DNA from: CAWABB01 sp963701735
GTDB lineage: Bacteria > Bacteroidota > Ignavibacteria > UBA10030 > UBA6906
NCBI GenBank assembly: GCA_963701735.1
Contig: CAVPBI010000023.1
Location: forward strand, 290,013 to 354,012
Reading direction: 5' to 3'
Length of the DNA stretch: 64,000 bases
Below are positions 41,667-52,376 of this stretch, one piece after another. The notes under the pieces were generated by a model. It searched no databases. It was not told where the DNA came from and saw only the letters and a program-made list of their open reading frames with translations. Both the position numbers and the translations under genes were made by a program. How positions within the stretch are numbered: the first letter of the stretch is position 1; every line of letters begins with the position of its first letter.

Positions 41667-42575
41667 ATGTCACTGACGAACCTCCCGGCCGTACAGGAGT
41701 TCTTCGACCGCCACCGGAACCACGGGTCCACCCGCGCGCCGATCGCAGCCTTCGACTGCGACGGCACGGTGATCAGCGGGGACATCGGCGAGGCGATGCT
41801 GTACCACCAGATCGAGCGGTTCTGGTTCAAGGTCTCTCCCGCCGATGTGTGGCCTGACCACCCCGGGCGCACCGACCTCGACAGGCGGTTCCGCCTCCTG
41901 GCCGGGTTGCCCGATGATGAGAGGCGCCAGCATCCCGAATGTGCCCGGTTCGCCGACACGATCCTGGACTGGTACTTCGGCCAGATCAACGACGGGATGG
42001 TCATCAAGTCCTGCGCGGACATCGTGAGGCTTTTTGCGGGCTTCCAGGAGACCGAGGTCAGGCAATTCGCACGACTGACGTTCGAGACGGAACGGGCTGC
42101 GCCGAGAGGGCGGCGCCTGCTCGGCAAGCGGCACGTCCCCGGCGGCGTGCGTTTCCTGATGGAAGCAGTGGATCTCCTGCATGAGGCGAAGGGCCGGGGC
42201 ATGGAGGTGTGGGCCATCAGCGGGAGCAGCCGGTGGAGCGTGGAGCCCGTGTTTGAGGCGCTTGGGATTTCGTCGGACAGGGTGATCGGGATCGAGATGG
42301 AAACCGCCGCAGGGACTGTCACCCCCGCCGAGATCCTCCCTATCCCCATTCGCGAGGGGAAGGTGGATGCGATGAAGGCACGCAAGATGCCCATGCCCGT
42401 CCTGGTCGCAAGCGATTCCAGGAACGACATTCCGCTCTTCAGAGCGTCCACGGACCTGAAGGTGCGCCTCAACTCCCGCGGTCGCAGCACCGCCGAGTTC
42501 TTCGAGGCATACGGCAGCCCCGCCGACGCTTCATGGATCAACATCGAGACACCCACCATCAGCGGACAGCCGTGA
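41667..42575 (+). CDS. HAD-superfamily (subfamily IB-like) phosphatase
   Basis: 302 residues. Catalytic motif I is AAFDCDGTVISGD (nucleophile and acid Asp), motif II is VWAISGSSRWSVEP and motif III is VLVASDSRNDIPLF. The cap is large and helical. It is similar in layout to SerB/PhoE-type enzymes; the substrate is unknown. ATG 41667 is the first plausible initiation codon after the predicted transcription start. ATG 41634 is in frame but lies almost on the -10 box. The FAD oxidoreductase gene follows six bases later. Confidence 0.85.
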   Translation: MSLTNLPAVQEFFDRHRNHGSTRAPIAAFDCDGTVISGDIGEAMLYHQIERFWFKVSPADVWPDHPGRTDLDRRFRLLAGLPDDERRQHPECARFADTILDWYFGQINDGMVIKSCADIVRLFAGFQETEVRQFARLTFETERAAPRGRRLLGKRHVPGGVRFLMEAVDLLHEAKGRGMEVWAISGSSRWSVEPVFEALGISSDRVIGIEMETAAGTVTPAEILPIPIREGKVDAMKARKMPMPVLVASDSRNDIPLFRASTDLKVRLNSRGRSTAEFFEAYGSPADASWINIETPTISGQP

Positions 42576-42581
42576 CCGACC

Positions 42582-43697
42582 ATGCCTGATGTTGCCGTGA
42601 CAGTCATCGGCGGCGGCGTTGTGGGGCTCGCTGTGGCGCGGGAGCTTGCCTCCGGACGTCAACCCATCTTCCTCCTCGAGCGCAATGAGCGCTATGGGAT
42701 GGAAACCTCCTCGCGCAACAGCGAGGTGATCCACGCCGGCATCTATTACACCCCGGGTTCCCTCAAGGCGACGCTCTGCGTGGAGGGGAAGCATCTCCTG
42801 TACGGGCTGTGCGAGAAGCACGACATCCCGCACAGGAAGTGCACAAAGATCATCACGGCCACGACGCAGGCCGAGCTCACGCAGCTGGAATCGATCCTCG
42901 CGAAGGGGAACGCGAACGGCGCCGGATTGTCGATGCTCACCGCCGACGACGTGCGCAAGCTCGAGCCGCAGATCGCGACGGTCGGCGGCATCTTCTCCCC
43001 CACCACAGGCATCATCAGCGCGCACGGGTTGATGGACTTCTACGCCCACCAGTTCAAGGAGCGCGGCGGAGAGATTCTGATGCGGTGTACCGTGAAGGGT
43101 ATTGAACGGGTGTCCGACGGATACCGGATTGCGATCGAGGAACAGGGGCAGCCATCCGAGTTCACGTCTGCGATGGTTGTGAACGCCGCGGGGCTGGAGT
43201 CGGACACGATCGCATCGCTGGCGGGCATCGATGTCGATGCAGAGGGCTACCGTTTGTCATACTGCAAGGGGTCGTACTTCGCGCTGCCGGGCTCGTACAG
43301 AAGCGCCGTGCAACGGCTGGTCTACCCCGTCCCGACGCCGCACTCGCTCGGGGTTCACGCGGTGCTCGATCTGACGGGGCGCATCCGGTTCGGTCCGGAC
43401 GCGGAGTATCTCGACAGCCGGACGCTGGACTACAGCGTGGACGAATCGAAGCGCGCCGTGTTCGCGGAATCGGTACGGAGGATCCTGCCGTTCGTCATGG
43501 ACGGGGACCTGACTCCGGACCTCGCCGGCATCCGGCCGAAGCTGCAGAAGGAAGGCGAGCCCGCCAGGGACTTCGTCATTCAGGAAGAGAGTGCCAGGGG
43601 CTTGCCCGGGTTCGTGAACCTGATCGGCATCGAGTCCCCGGGGCTCACCGCCTCGCCCGCCATCGCCCGCATCGTCGCGGGCATGCTGCCGGCCTAG
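42582..43697 (+). CDS. lhgO: L-2-hydroxyglutarate oxidase-like FAD enzyme
   Basis: 371 residues of the DAO/GlpO fold: FAD loop VTVIGGGVVGLAVARELASG, ETSSRNSEVIHAGIYYTPGS (typical of LhgO), and ESPGLTASPAIARIVA at the C-terminus. LhgO-type enzymes oxidise L-2-hydroxyglutarate to 2-oxoglutarate, passing electrons to quinone or oxygen. The start is ATG 42582, six bases after the phosphatase. Confidence 0.88.
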   Translation: MPDVAVTVIGGGVVGLAVARELASGRQPIFLLERNERYGMETSSRNSEVIHAGIYYTPGSLKATLCVEGKHLLYGLCEKHDIPHRKCTKIITATTQAELTQLESILAKGNANGAGLSMLTADDVRKLEPQIATVGGIFSPTTGIISAHGLMDFYAHQFKERGGEILMRCTVKGIERVSDGYRIAIEEQGQPSEFTSAMVVNAAGLESDTIASLAGIDVDAEGYRLSYCKGSYFALPGSYRSAVQRLVYPVPTPHSLGVHAVLDLTGRIRFGPDAEYLDSRTLDYSVDESKRAVFAESVRRILPFVMDGDLTPDLAGIRPKLQKEGEPARDFVIQEESARGLPGFVNLIGIESPGLTASPAIARIVAGMLPA

Positions 43698-43790
43698 CCC
43701 GCGTCCGAAACGCCACGCCCAGCCCGCAATTCCCGCAGCGCACGCAGCCGGCAGGGTGGCCGGGCGACAGGCACATGAAGGAGCATACTC

Positions 43791-44624
43791 GTGGAAACTC
43801 CGCAGGTCCGTTCGTGCCCCGGTTGCAGCGCTTCCGGCGGGCGCGTGACGCTCAAGGAAGGACCTTTTCTCGTGGTGAAGTGCCCCTCCTGCTCCCTGGT
43901 GTACCTGGGCAATCCACCCCCCGAAGGTCGACTCTACGACGACTACTACAGATCCTCCGATCCTGATCCGGATCTGTACCGCACCGATTCCACCGACTCA
44001 CACCTGCGGGAACTCCATGCGATCAACATCCAGCGCGTGACGCGCCTTCACCCCTTCATGCCCGCCGGCAGGGTACTCGACATCGGCTGCGGCCGTGGAT
44101 ACTTCCTCAAGACCGCCCGCGATCATGGATACGAGGTCTACGGGATCGATGTATCGGAGCGCGCGGTTGCGTATGGACGCCAGCATTTCGACGTGAGAGC
44201 CGATGTGCGTTCGCTGGAGGAGGTCGCCGATGCCGGCGAACTGTTCGATGTCATCAGCCTCTGGCACGTACTCGAACACTTCGTGAGTCCGTGCGAAGCG
44301 CTGCAGCAGGTCAGGCGAATGCTGGGACCGCGCGGGGTGTGCGTCATCGAGGTCCCGAATCTGCACAGTCTCAAGTTCATGCTGTCGAGGACCAAGTGGG
44401 AAGGGGGCAATCATCCGCTGTACCACCGGACGTTCTTCACGTCATCGAGCCTGCGAAGGGTGCTGGTTCGCAGCGGTTACACGGGCGTACGACGGGTGAG
44501 ATGGTCGTACCGGGTGCCGGGGCGGAGCGGTGCCTATGAGGGGATGAAGCAAGCACTCAACATGGTAGGCCTGGATGCGTTCCTGGATTTCATTGCCCGG
44601 AACGAGCGCTTCCCGAAGCGGTAA
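43791..44624 (+). CDS. Zinc-ribbon class I SAM methyltransferase
   Basis: 277 residues. The N-terminal CPGC...CPSC ribbon (residues ~9-34) is followed by a methyltransferase core with VLDIGCGRGYFLKTARDHGY, LWHVLEHFVSPCEALQQV and VIEVPNLHSLKFM. This type often modifies sugars or lipids in surface-polysaccharide pathways; the target is unknown. GTG at 43791 is preceded by AAGGAG with an eight-base gap. It converges with hemL. Confidence 0.85.
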   Translation: METPQVRSCPGCSASGGRVTLKEGPFLVVKCPSCSLVYLGNPPPEGRLYDDYYRSSDPDPDLYRTDSTDSHLRELHAINIQRVTRLHPFMPAGRVLDIGCGRGYFLKTARDHGYEVYGIDVSERAVAYGRQHFDVRADVRSLEEVADAGELFDVISLWHVLEHFVSPCEALQQVRRMLGPRGVCVIEVPNLHSLKFMLSRTKWEGGNHPLYHRTFFTSSSLRRVLVRSGYTGVRRVRWSYRVPGRSGAYEGMKQALNMVGLDAFLDFIARNERFPKR

Positions 44625-44658
44625 CCGACCCGTTGGACCGGCGGGCGCATTCTGGGCC

Positions 44659-45958
44659 TCACGCGAGCGCGAGCGTGAAGGCTGTGCGCGCGGCTTCGGC
44701 CGTCCGCTCGACCTCGGCGACGCCGTGTGCCGATGAAACAAACGCCGCCTCGAACTGGGACGGAGGAAGGTACACACCCTGCTCGAGCATCGACCGGAAG
44801 AATGTCCCGAACCGGGCGGTCTCGCATTTCATCGCTGACGCGAAATCCCTCACGGGCGAGCCCGAGAAGAAGACGGTCATCATGGAGCCGACACGGTTGA
44901 TCGTCACACGCCCATCTCCACCCGAGTCCTTCAGCGCTTCCCGCAAGCCCTTCTCCAGCGCGGCACAGGTCGTCTCGAGTCCCCCGTAAAATCCGGCGTC
45001 TTCCTTCAGGATTGTCAGCGTCTCAAGTCCCGCCGCCATTGCCACAGGATTCCCGGACAGCGTCCCGGCCTGATACACGGGTCCGGCGGGCGCAACCATC
45101 GCCATGATGTCCGCCCTGCCCCCGTAGGCGCCGACGGGCAATCCGCCCCCGATGATCTTGCCAAGCGTGGTCAGGTCGGGCGTGATGCCGAAGATCTGCT
45201 GCGCACCGCCGGCCGCCAGCCGGAATCCGGTCATGACTTCGTCGAAGATGAGCAAGGCGCCGTTTTCGGTGCAGAGCTTCCTGAGCCCTTCGAGGAATCC
45301 CGCCTCGGGCGGGACACACCCCATGTTCCCCACCACCGGCTCAACGATCACCGCCGCGACCCGATTCTTATTCGCCTCGAAGAGGGCACGAACAGATGAC
45401 AGGTCGTTGAAGCCCGCAGTCAGCGTGCCGGCAGCAACCGCGTGCGGCACTCCGGGTGAGTCCGGGATTCCGAGCGTCATCGCGCCGGAGCCCGCCTTCA
45501 CGAGGAACGCGTCGGCGTGGCCGTGGTAGCACCCTTCGAACTTGATCACGTGCTCGCGTTTCGTGAAGGCGCGAGCGAGGCGGACGGCGCTCATCGTCGC
45601 TTCCGTCCCTGAATTCACCATGCGGACGACGTCGATGGACGGGACGAGCCGTGCGATGAGCTCGGCCATCGTGACTTCGGCCTCCGTCGGGGCGCCGAAC
45701 GATGTGCCCTGCGAGGCCGCTCGCGTGATCGCCCCGATCACACGGGGATGGGCATGGCCGAGGATCATCGGGCCCCAGGACCCGATGTAGTCGATGTACC
45801 GGTTGCCGTCCACGTCCCAGAGGTACGCCCCGGCAGCGCGCTGCATGAAGACGGGGCTCCTGCCGACCGACGTGAACGCGCGCACCGGCGAGTTCACGCC
45901 TCCGGGGATGCGCTGTGCGGGCCTGAGCAAACAGTGCGTCGGATCGCTGGGTGTTCAT
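44659..45958 (-). CDS. hemL: Glutamate-1-semialdehyde 2,1-aminomutase HemL, frameshifted near start
   Basis: PLP enzyme that forms 5-aminolevulinate, the end of the C5 pathway begun by HemA. Visible: RIPGGVNSPVRAF, LWDVDGNRYIDYIGSWGPMI, MVNSGTEATMSAVRLARAFT, IFDEVMTGFR and the PLP lysine region LGKIIGGGLPVGAYGG. ATG 45958 after AGAGGAAGGAAT encodes MNTQRSDALFAQA, then the frame breaks. One base too many in the CCC at about 45919-45921 (minus strand) separates it from AQRIPGG. Without correction, translation would have to start at TTG 45930. Confidence 0.9.
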
Positions 45959-45968
45959 ATTCCTTCCT

Positions 45969-46974
45969 CTAGCGCTGCCTGTCAAGCACCTTCGCCGCAT
46001 CCTTGGCGAAGTACGTCAGGATGAGGTCGGCGCCGGCCCGCTTGATGGAAACGAGCATCTCCATCATCACCCGCTCGTAGTCGATCCATCCGTTGCGGGC
46101 GGCCGCGTGGACCATCGCGAACTCTCCGCTCACGTTGTACGCCGCGGTCGGCATGCCGAACCGCTGCTTCACGCGGTGGATCACGTCCAGGTACGGAAGC
46201 GCCGGTTTCACCATCACGATATCGGCCCCCTCCATGACGTCCTGCGCCACCTCCCGCATGGCCTCGTCCGAGTTTGCAGGGTCCATCTGGTGGCTCCGGC
46301 GATCACCGAACTTCGGCGTGCTTTCCGCCGCTTCGCGGAACGGCCCGTAGAACCCGGACGCGTACTTCGCGGCGTACGACATGATCGGCACGAGCGGGAA
46401 CCCGTTCTCGTCCAGCCGCGATCGGATCGCGCTCACGCGCCCGTCGAACATGTCGGACGGCGCGACCATGTCCGCCCCGGCCTGCGCATGCGTGAGCGCC
46501 TCGCGGGCGAGGAGCTCCACCGACGCGTCGTTGACGATCTCGTCCCCCTGTCACGATCCCGCAGTGGCCGTGCGAGGTATATTCGCACAGGCAGACGTCG
46601 GTGATCAGGTAGAGCCCCGGGACATCCTTCTTCACCGCCCGGACCGCCTGCTGCACGATGCCGTTCTCATCATAGGCGCCGGAGCCGACCTCGTCCTTGT
46701 GGTCGGGGACGCCGAAGAAGATCACCGCCGGGATGCCGAGGGCCTGGACCTCCGCGCATTCGCGCACGATGTTCTCAACGGACATCTGTTGCACTCCCGG
46801 CATCGACGAGACGTCCCGCTTCACGTTCTTTCCAGGAACGACGAACAGCGGATAGATGAAGTCGCTCGTGTCGAGCCGTGTCTCACGGACCATCGACCGC
46901 AGCGTCTCCGACATGCGGAGCCTTCGCAGGCGCGTCGTGGGGTAGGAGCCAACATCTGTCGGGTGCGTGATCAT
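45969..46974 (-). CDS. hemB: Porphobilinogen synthase HemB, frameshifted
   Basis: Condenses two 5-aminolevulinates. The N-terminal part has RLRRLRMSETLRSMVRET, LDTSDFIYPLFVVPGKN and the zinc site DVCLCEYTSHGHCG. The C-terminal part has VELLAREALTHAQAGADMVA, SYAAKYASGFYGPFREAA and the Schiff-base lysine region VMVKPALPYLD. The halves are out of frame. Removing one G from the G5 run on the minus strand (46544-46548) joins GIVTGDEIVND to the second half. ATG 46974 has AGAGGA upstream. The restored length is about 334 residues, normal. Confidence 0.9.
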
Positions 46975-47160
46975 ACGATCCTCTCTTTCCTTTCGGGTAC
47001 ACTCACGGTCATGGGTACGCCTGCATCCCTTGAATCTCAAACGACCACCTCATCCGGCGCCGTGGCGCGCCCGGGTCCGGGCAGCGCCCGGTCGCCATCA
47101 CACGCATGCGATCCCCAGGCAGGCGCTCAGGCCGGTGCGATGCCGGGGTCGCGCCTGAGC

Positions 47161-48613
47161 TCACATGGTGCTGCCCAGAAATTCCGACACTCGCTTCGCG
47201 ATCCGCTCACCGCTCATCACGCAATCGCCGACGGCGATGCCCCCGCGGTAGTTGCTGCACACGAACAGGCCGGGGCGGTCCCGCTCCAGCGCGTCAATCG
47301 CGTTCACGACCGTCTGGTAGCCCATCGTATACTGCGGGATCGCGCGCTCCCATCTGGCAACGCGCGTGAAGACCGGGCTTCCGGTGACGCCCATGAGGGA
47401 GCGAAGCTCCGCGACCACAAGCTCCACCAGCTCGGATTCCGATCCGGACGCAAGCGCCGGCTGGCGCGAACCACCGACGAACGTTGTGAGTGCCGCATGC
47501 CCTTCCGGCGCACGACCTGCGAAGAGCGCAGAGCTCCAGATCGTCCCCAGTATCTGCCGCTTCTCAATGGCAGGGATGAGAAACCCGAAGCCGTCCAGCG
47601 CACGGCCGATCTGGTCCGTCCGAAACCCCAGGAACACCTCCGCCACCGGCGGGTACTGGATGCCCGCTGATGACGCGGGCGGCATCCCTGTCGAGCGACT
47701 CAAGCAGCCCGGCAGCGGCGAGCGCCGGTGTCGCGAGCACGACGCTGGCTGCACGGATGTCGCCGGACGGCGTCGTCAGGACGAACTCGCCGGGACGACC
47801 CTTCGCCCCGCCGCGGCCTGCAGTCGTTGTGTCGAAGCCTGCCGCCGCTCCGCCGCCACCGCCTGAGGACGGCCGGCCGGGGTCCACAGAGATCCCTGTC
47901 ACCGGCGCAGACGTCCGCACGCGGCTTCCCAGGCTCCGGCCGATCGCATCCGGAAAGGTTTGCATCCCGCGCACGAACGAGAACATCTTCGCGCGGTCCT
48001 TGGCAGTCTCCGCACGCTTCTTCCTCTCGCGCGCGCCGCGGATCATTCCCTTGATCAAGCCGCCGTACTTTTCCTCAAGCGCATACAGTTTCGGAAAGGC
48101 GTGCCGGACGCTGAGCTGCTCGGGATTGCCGGCGTAGACTCCCGCCACGAACGGGTTGATCGCATAGTCCAGGAACTCATCCCCCAGTCTGCGCCGGACA
48201 AAGTCGGCAATCGACTCCTCTCCAACGCCCCTGCCCACAAACGGCTCCTTCAGGAGACGCAGCTTCGCGCCCGGCGTCCACAACTTCGTCGAGAGGAAGG
48301 CCTGCGGCGACATCGGGATGGGATGAAGCTCTCCGCCACGGAGAACGTACCGCTTGTTCGAGGACGCGTCGGCATATGTGCGCTCGGCAGTGATGCCGAG
48401 AGCATCGAACATCTGTCCGAACAGCGGCGTCGTCTCGAGCGCGCTGTTCGGTCCGGTTTCGACAAGCCAGCCGTCGGTCTCCACCGTCCGCATCGTGCCG
48501 CCGGCAAACGGCGCGGCCTCCAGCACCGTGACATCCACTCCGCTCCGCGACAGCCAGAACGCCACGGTCAGGCCCGAGATCCCACCACCGATCACGACAA
48601 CCGAACGGCTCAT
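47161..48613 (-). CDS. hemG: Protoporphyrinogen oxidase (FAD, HemG/HemY type), frameshifted
   Basis: Oxygen-dependent FAD enzyme: VVVIGGGISGLTVAFWLSRS, GGTMRTVETDGWLVETGPNS, FVRRRLGDEFLDYAINPFVA and the C-terminal CSNYRGGIAVGDCVMSGERI. The frame breaks at 47662: ...AARVISG then one extra base before IQYPPVAEVFLGF. Full length after correction is about 483 residues. The ATG overlaps the hemH stop as ATGA. The last stop is followed by a 186-base gap before hemB. Confidence 0.88.
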
Positions 48614-49607
48614 GGCATCCCTCCCACACTCCTGCGGACCACATCGGCAAGAGCATCGATGTACGGAGGGCACGCGTTCAACGCGGGGCTCATGTCGAAA
48701 TGCCGGATTCCCCGCTCACGAGCCTGATGGCGGGCTTCCATGTTGATTTCCACGAGGGTCTCGCTGTGATCGGAAACGAATGCGATCGGGATGACGACCA
48801 TGTGCGACACTCCGTCCGCCGCGAGGCGGTCGATGGTGTCGACGAGCGACGGCTCGAGCCATTTCTGGGGGCCGACCTTGCTCTGATAGCAGAGGTGGTG
48901 CGGCAGCCCGAAGCTCCCCGCACGCACCACGGCGTTGTACGTTTTGACGATCTGAGACTGATACGGATCGCCTGCGCGCACGAGCGACATCGGCGTCCCA
49001 TGAGCGCTGAACACAAGGTGCGTCTTCCGGCGATCGGCTTCGGGAATCCGCCGCAGCGCGTATCCGATGCTGCGGACGATGGCCTGGACGTACGGGGATG
49101 CTCGCAGTATTCGGTTACAAGCGTCGAGGTGATCGATGCGACGCCTCGTGCGGCAAGCACGCGTTCCCACTCCCTCACGCTCGAGCCGGTCGTGGTCTTT
49201 GAGAAGTGGGGATACAGCGGCAGCAGCACCACGCGGCGTATCCCGTCCTTCACGATCTGGTCGACCGTCGCGTCGGTCAGCGGATGCCAGTACCGCATCG
49301 CGACATAGGCCTTCACCGGGAGGTCCGGGGCCAGCGCCCGCTCGAGCGCACGGGCCTGCCGGTTGGTGAGCTTGAGGATGGGTGAACGGCCTCCCATCTT
49401 CCTGTAGATCTCCTGGACCTTGGGACCGCGGCGCGTGGAGATGAATCGCGCCAGCCACTTTCTGAAGAGGAAAGCGCCAGGAAGGTCGATGATGTCCGGA
49501 TCGCAGAAGAGGTTGTACAGAAAAGGCTCCACGGCGTCAAGCGAATCAGGCCCGCCGAGCTGGAGGAGCACCACGCCTATCCGGGAGTCGTTGTCGCGCA
49601 CGGCCAT
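48610..49607 (-). CDS. hemH: Ferrochelatase HemH, frameshifted (missing base)
   Basis: Inserts Fe(II) into protoporphyrin IX. N-terminal half: VVLLQLGGPDSLDAVEPFLY, LFCDPDIIDLP, PLYPHFSKTTTGSS. C-terminal half in another frame: YVQAIVRSIGYALR, the catalytic histidine in HLVFSAHGTPMS, YQSKVGPQKWLEPS, PIAFVSDHSETLVEINMEAR. Here the repair needs one base added at about 49093 (TEYCEHPR-YVQAIV), unlike the other genes. Length after repair is about 332 residues. The start is two bases after the hemE stop. Confidence 0.9.
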
Positions 49608-49609
49608 GG

Positions 49610-50650
49610 TCAGCTCCCGTGGTACGCCGGGCTCTCTTCGCGGACGGCGCGGACCAGTGCGCGGGCGTGGTCCGGCGGAACGTCAGGAAGGATCCCGTGC
49701 CCGAGATTGAAGACATGGCCACTCCCCTTGCCGTACTTCCGGAGGATGGAGGCCGCTTCCCTGCGGATGGCGTCCGGGCCCGCGTACAGCGACGACGGAT
49801 CGAGGTTCCCCTGGAGCGCGACCCTGTCGCCGATCAGCGCGCGCGCTTCGGCGATGTCCATCGTCCAGTCCAGCCCGACCACGTCAGCCCCGATCTGCCC
49901 GATCTCGCGGAGCGAGTGGTGCGCGCCCTTCGAAAAGACGATGACAGGGACGCCGGATGTCCTCATTTTTGACACGATGTCGTGAATGAAATCGAGCGAA
50001 AACGTCCGGTACTGGTCGGGCGTCAGCACGCCGCCGAGCGTGTCGAAGATCTGGACCGCCTGTGCGCCGGCGGCGATCTGCGCCTCCAGGTAGAGCCGGA
50101 CGCTCACGGCGAGCTTCTCCAGAAGAAGCCGGAGGGCGGCGGGATCGTCGAGCATCAACGCCTTGGAGTACTTCAGGTCGCGCGTCCCCGCCCCTTCGAT
50201 CATGTATGCGGCGAGCGTCCACGGCGAGCCAGAGAAGCCGATCAGCGGCACGCGTCCGGCCAGCTCTCTGCGCGTCTCCTCGATCGCCTTGAGTACATAG
50301 CGGAGGGTACGCTCGGGATCCGAGACAGAGAGGCGTTCGATGTCGGCCCGCGAGCGGACCGGCGGCGAGAGGCGCGGCCCTTTGGACTCCTCCATTTCAA
50401 GCGTCATGCCCATCGCCTCCGGGATCACGAGGATATCGGAGAAGATGATCGCGGCGTCGACGCCGACGAGATCCACCGGCTGAATCGTCACCTCGGCGGC
50501 CAGCTCGGGCGTGCGGCACATCGTGAGGAAATCGGAGCGGGCACGGACCGCACGGTACTCGGGGAGGTAGCGCCCGGCCTGCCGCATCATCCAGAGGGGC
50601 GTTCTGTCGACTGGCTGCCTGCGGCAGGCACGAAGGAAGAGATCATTCAT
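49610..50650 (-). CDS. hemE: Uroporphyrinogen decarboxylase HemE
   Basis: 346 intact residues: start NDLFLRACRRQPVDRTPLWM, MRQAGRYLPEYRAVR, the active-site aspartate region FSDILVIPEAMGM, LIGFSGSPWTLAAYMIEG, GGVLTPDQYRTF and HVFNLGHGILPDVPPDH. It converts uroporphyrinogen III to coproporphyrinogen III. The ATG at 50650 overlaps hemD by 8 bases. The frame upstream of it is hemD antisense-like and not used. Confidence 0.96.
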   Translation of the reverse strand: MNDLFLRACRRQPVDRTPLWMMRQAGRYLPEYRAVRARSDFLTMCRTPELAAEVTIQPVDLVGVDAAIIFSDILVIPEAMGMTLEMEESKGPRLSPPVRSRADIERLSVSDPERTLRYVLKAIEETRRELAGRVPLIGFSGSPWTLAAYMIEGAGTRDLKYSKALMLDDPAALRLLLEKLAVSVRLYLEAQIAAGAQAVQIFDTLGGVLTPDQYRTFSLDFIHDIVSKMRTSGVPVIVFSKGAHHSLREIGQIGADVVGLDWTMDIAEARALIGDRVALQGNLDPSSLYAGPDAIRREAASILRKYGKGSGHVFNLGHGILPDVPPDHARALVRAVREESPAYHGS

Positions 50651-51419
50651 GAGTCTGGTGCGCAAGGTAATGTTCAATTGCGTCAAGCATCGCGGACACG
50701 GTGGACTCCGAGGGCACGATGTCCGCGTCGGTCCCCGCGCGTCGCACGGCGTCGAGCGTCGTCGGGCCGATGACTGCGATCGCGGTAGTCTTCCGGATGC
50801 CCGCAAGCGTCGCGGGCTCGATGGCGGCGGCGATCCCGTCCACTGCGCTGGGGCTCGCGAACGTCAGGACGTCGATCCCGCCAGTTACGAGCCGATCGCG
50901 CACCGCGGCCTCGCCCGCCGATGGAGCAGAACTATAGACGGACACGGGTTCGACTTGCGTTCCGGCGGCCAGCAGACCTTCGACGAGACCGGCCCGGCCG
51001 CGTGTACCGCGGGGAAGCAGGACACGGCGGAGCGACGCGCCACGAAGAAGATCCACCAGTCCCGACGCGCTGAATTCGTGCGGCAGCGCGCGGACACTGA
51101 GTCCGAGCCGTTCGATGGCCTCGCGGGTTGCCGGTCCGACGGCGTAGAGAGCCAGCCGCCGGAGGCTGTCCTGGTCAATCCGGCGTTCGCGGCAGCGTCC
51201 AAAGAACCCATCGACGGCATTCACGCTTGGGAAGACAGCCGCGTCAAAAGAGCCGAGGCGCCCGATCGCCTCGTCACACGCCTGCCACGAAGGAGGCGGG
51301 CCGACTGCGAGCGCGGGAAAGAGAACCGGGACGCCGCCGCGTGCCTCGATCATGCGCGCCATGGAGGCGGCCTGCTCGGGGCTGCGCGTGACGAGAACCG
51401 TGGCCCCGGCGAGGCTCAT
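50643..51419 (-). CDS. hemD: Uroporphyrinogen-III synthase HemD
   Basis: 258 residues with the weakly conserved HemD fold: GATVLVTRSPEQAASMARMI, FDAAVFPSVNAVDGFF, YAVGPATREAIERLGLSVRA and VLLPRGTRGRAGLVEGL. It closes and inverts ring D of hydroxymethylbilane. ATG 51419 overlaps the true hemC stop (51416-51418) as ATGA. A frameshift in hemC makes the two look like one fused frame, which I regard as false. Confidence 0.88.
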   Translation of the reverse strand: MSLAGATVLVTRSPEQAASMARMIEARGGVPVLFPALAVGPPPSWQACDEAIGRLGSFDAAVFPSVNAVDGFFGRCRERRIDQDSLRRLALYAVGPATREAIERLGLSVRALPHEFSASGLVDLLRGASLRRVLLPRGTRGRAGLVEGLLAAGTQVEPVSVYSSAPSAGEAAVRDRLVTGGIDVLTFASPSAVDGIAAAIEPATLAGIRKTTAIAVIGPTTLDAVRRAGTDADIVPSESTVSAMLDAIEHYLAHQTHE

Positions 51420-52376
51420 GTGCCCTTGCGGATCTGGCGCAGGATCTCGTCGGCGCCGTCGGAGAGCAACTGCTCTGCCAGGCTCGTGCCGATCCGCTCG
51501 GCGTCCTCCGGAGCTCCGGACGCCGTCCCTCGCACCACGCGGTCTCCATCGAGCGTGGCCACAATCCCGTCGAGCACCAGCCTTGTTCTTCCCGCCGCCC
51601 GCATCTTCAAGGCGCGCCATCGTGCCCAGCGGCACCTGGCACCCGCCCTCGAGGCGGTGCAGCAGCGCGCGCTCCGCGGTCGTCGCCTGCCGGGTGGGCA
51701 CGTGCTCAAGGACGGAGATCAATCCGCCGGTCCGCGCGTCGTCATGACGGATCTCGATTCCCAGCGCCCCCTGCCCCACTGCGGGCAGCATGACGCCCGG
51801 ATCGATCGTCTCCCCGATCTTCCCTTCCCATCCGAGTCGTACGACACCCGCGCGCGCGAGGATCATGCCGGCCCAGTCCGACTCTTCCAGCCTGCGCATG
51901 CGCGTGTTCAGGTTGCCGCGGATGTCGGCGACCGAAAAACCTCTCCCCAGTGCGAGCAGCTGGGCGCGGCGGCGCAGGCTTCCGGTCGCGAGCACCGACC
52001 CGGAGGGCAGGTCGGCCAGCGTGCGGTGAGGGGCGCGCGGGTGCGGAATGAACACATCCCGGACGTCTTCGCGTTCCGTCACGGCTCCCAGCGCAAGTCC
52101 GGCCGGAAGCTCCGTCGGAAGGTCTTTCAGACTGTGCACTGCGAGGTCGATATCGCCGCGGAGCAGCGCCTGCTCAATCTCGCGCGTGAAGAGCCCTTTG
52201 TCCCCGATCTTCGACAGCGGCGAATCGAGGATCCTGTCGCCGGTCGTCTTGATGATCTGCAGGTCAATCGTGAGCCCGGGGTGATGGCGCTGGAGCCCGT
52301 CCCTCACCCAGTGAGCCTGCCAGAGGGCAAGCGCACTCCCTCTCGTCCCGATCCGCAGCGTTCCGATAGCGGTCAT
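51416..52376 (-). CDS. hemC: Hydroxymethylbilane synthase HemC, frameshifted near C-terminus
   Basis: Polymerises four porphobilinogens. Motifs: LRIGTRGSALALWQAHWVRD, VHSLKDLPTELP, LATGSLRRRAQLLALG, IRGNLNTRMRRLEESD, LPAVGQGALGIEIR and the cofactor cysteine in LEGGCQVPLGTMARLED. After about 51610 one extra base is needed to reach the correct end (RLVLDGIVATLDGDRVVRGT, ADEILRQIRKGT) and stop at 51416. In the uncorrected frame it runs into hemD. ATG 52376 overlaps hemA by four bases. Confidence 0.92.

Noticed and set aside
50643..52376. A genuine HemC-HemD bifunctional enzyme
   Set aside because: The linker is out-of-frame hemC sequence; the proper HemC end and an ATGA-coupled hemD start are both visible.
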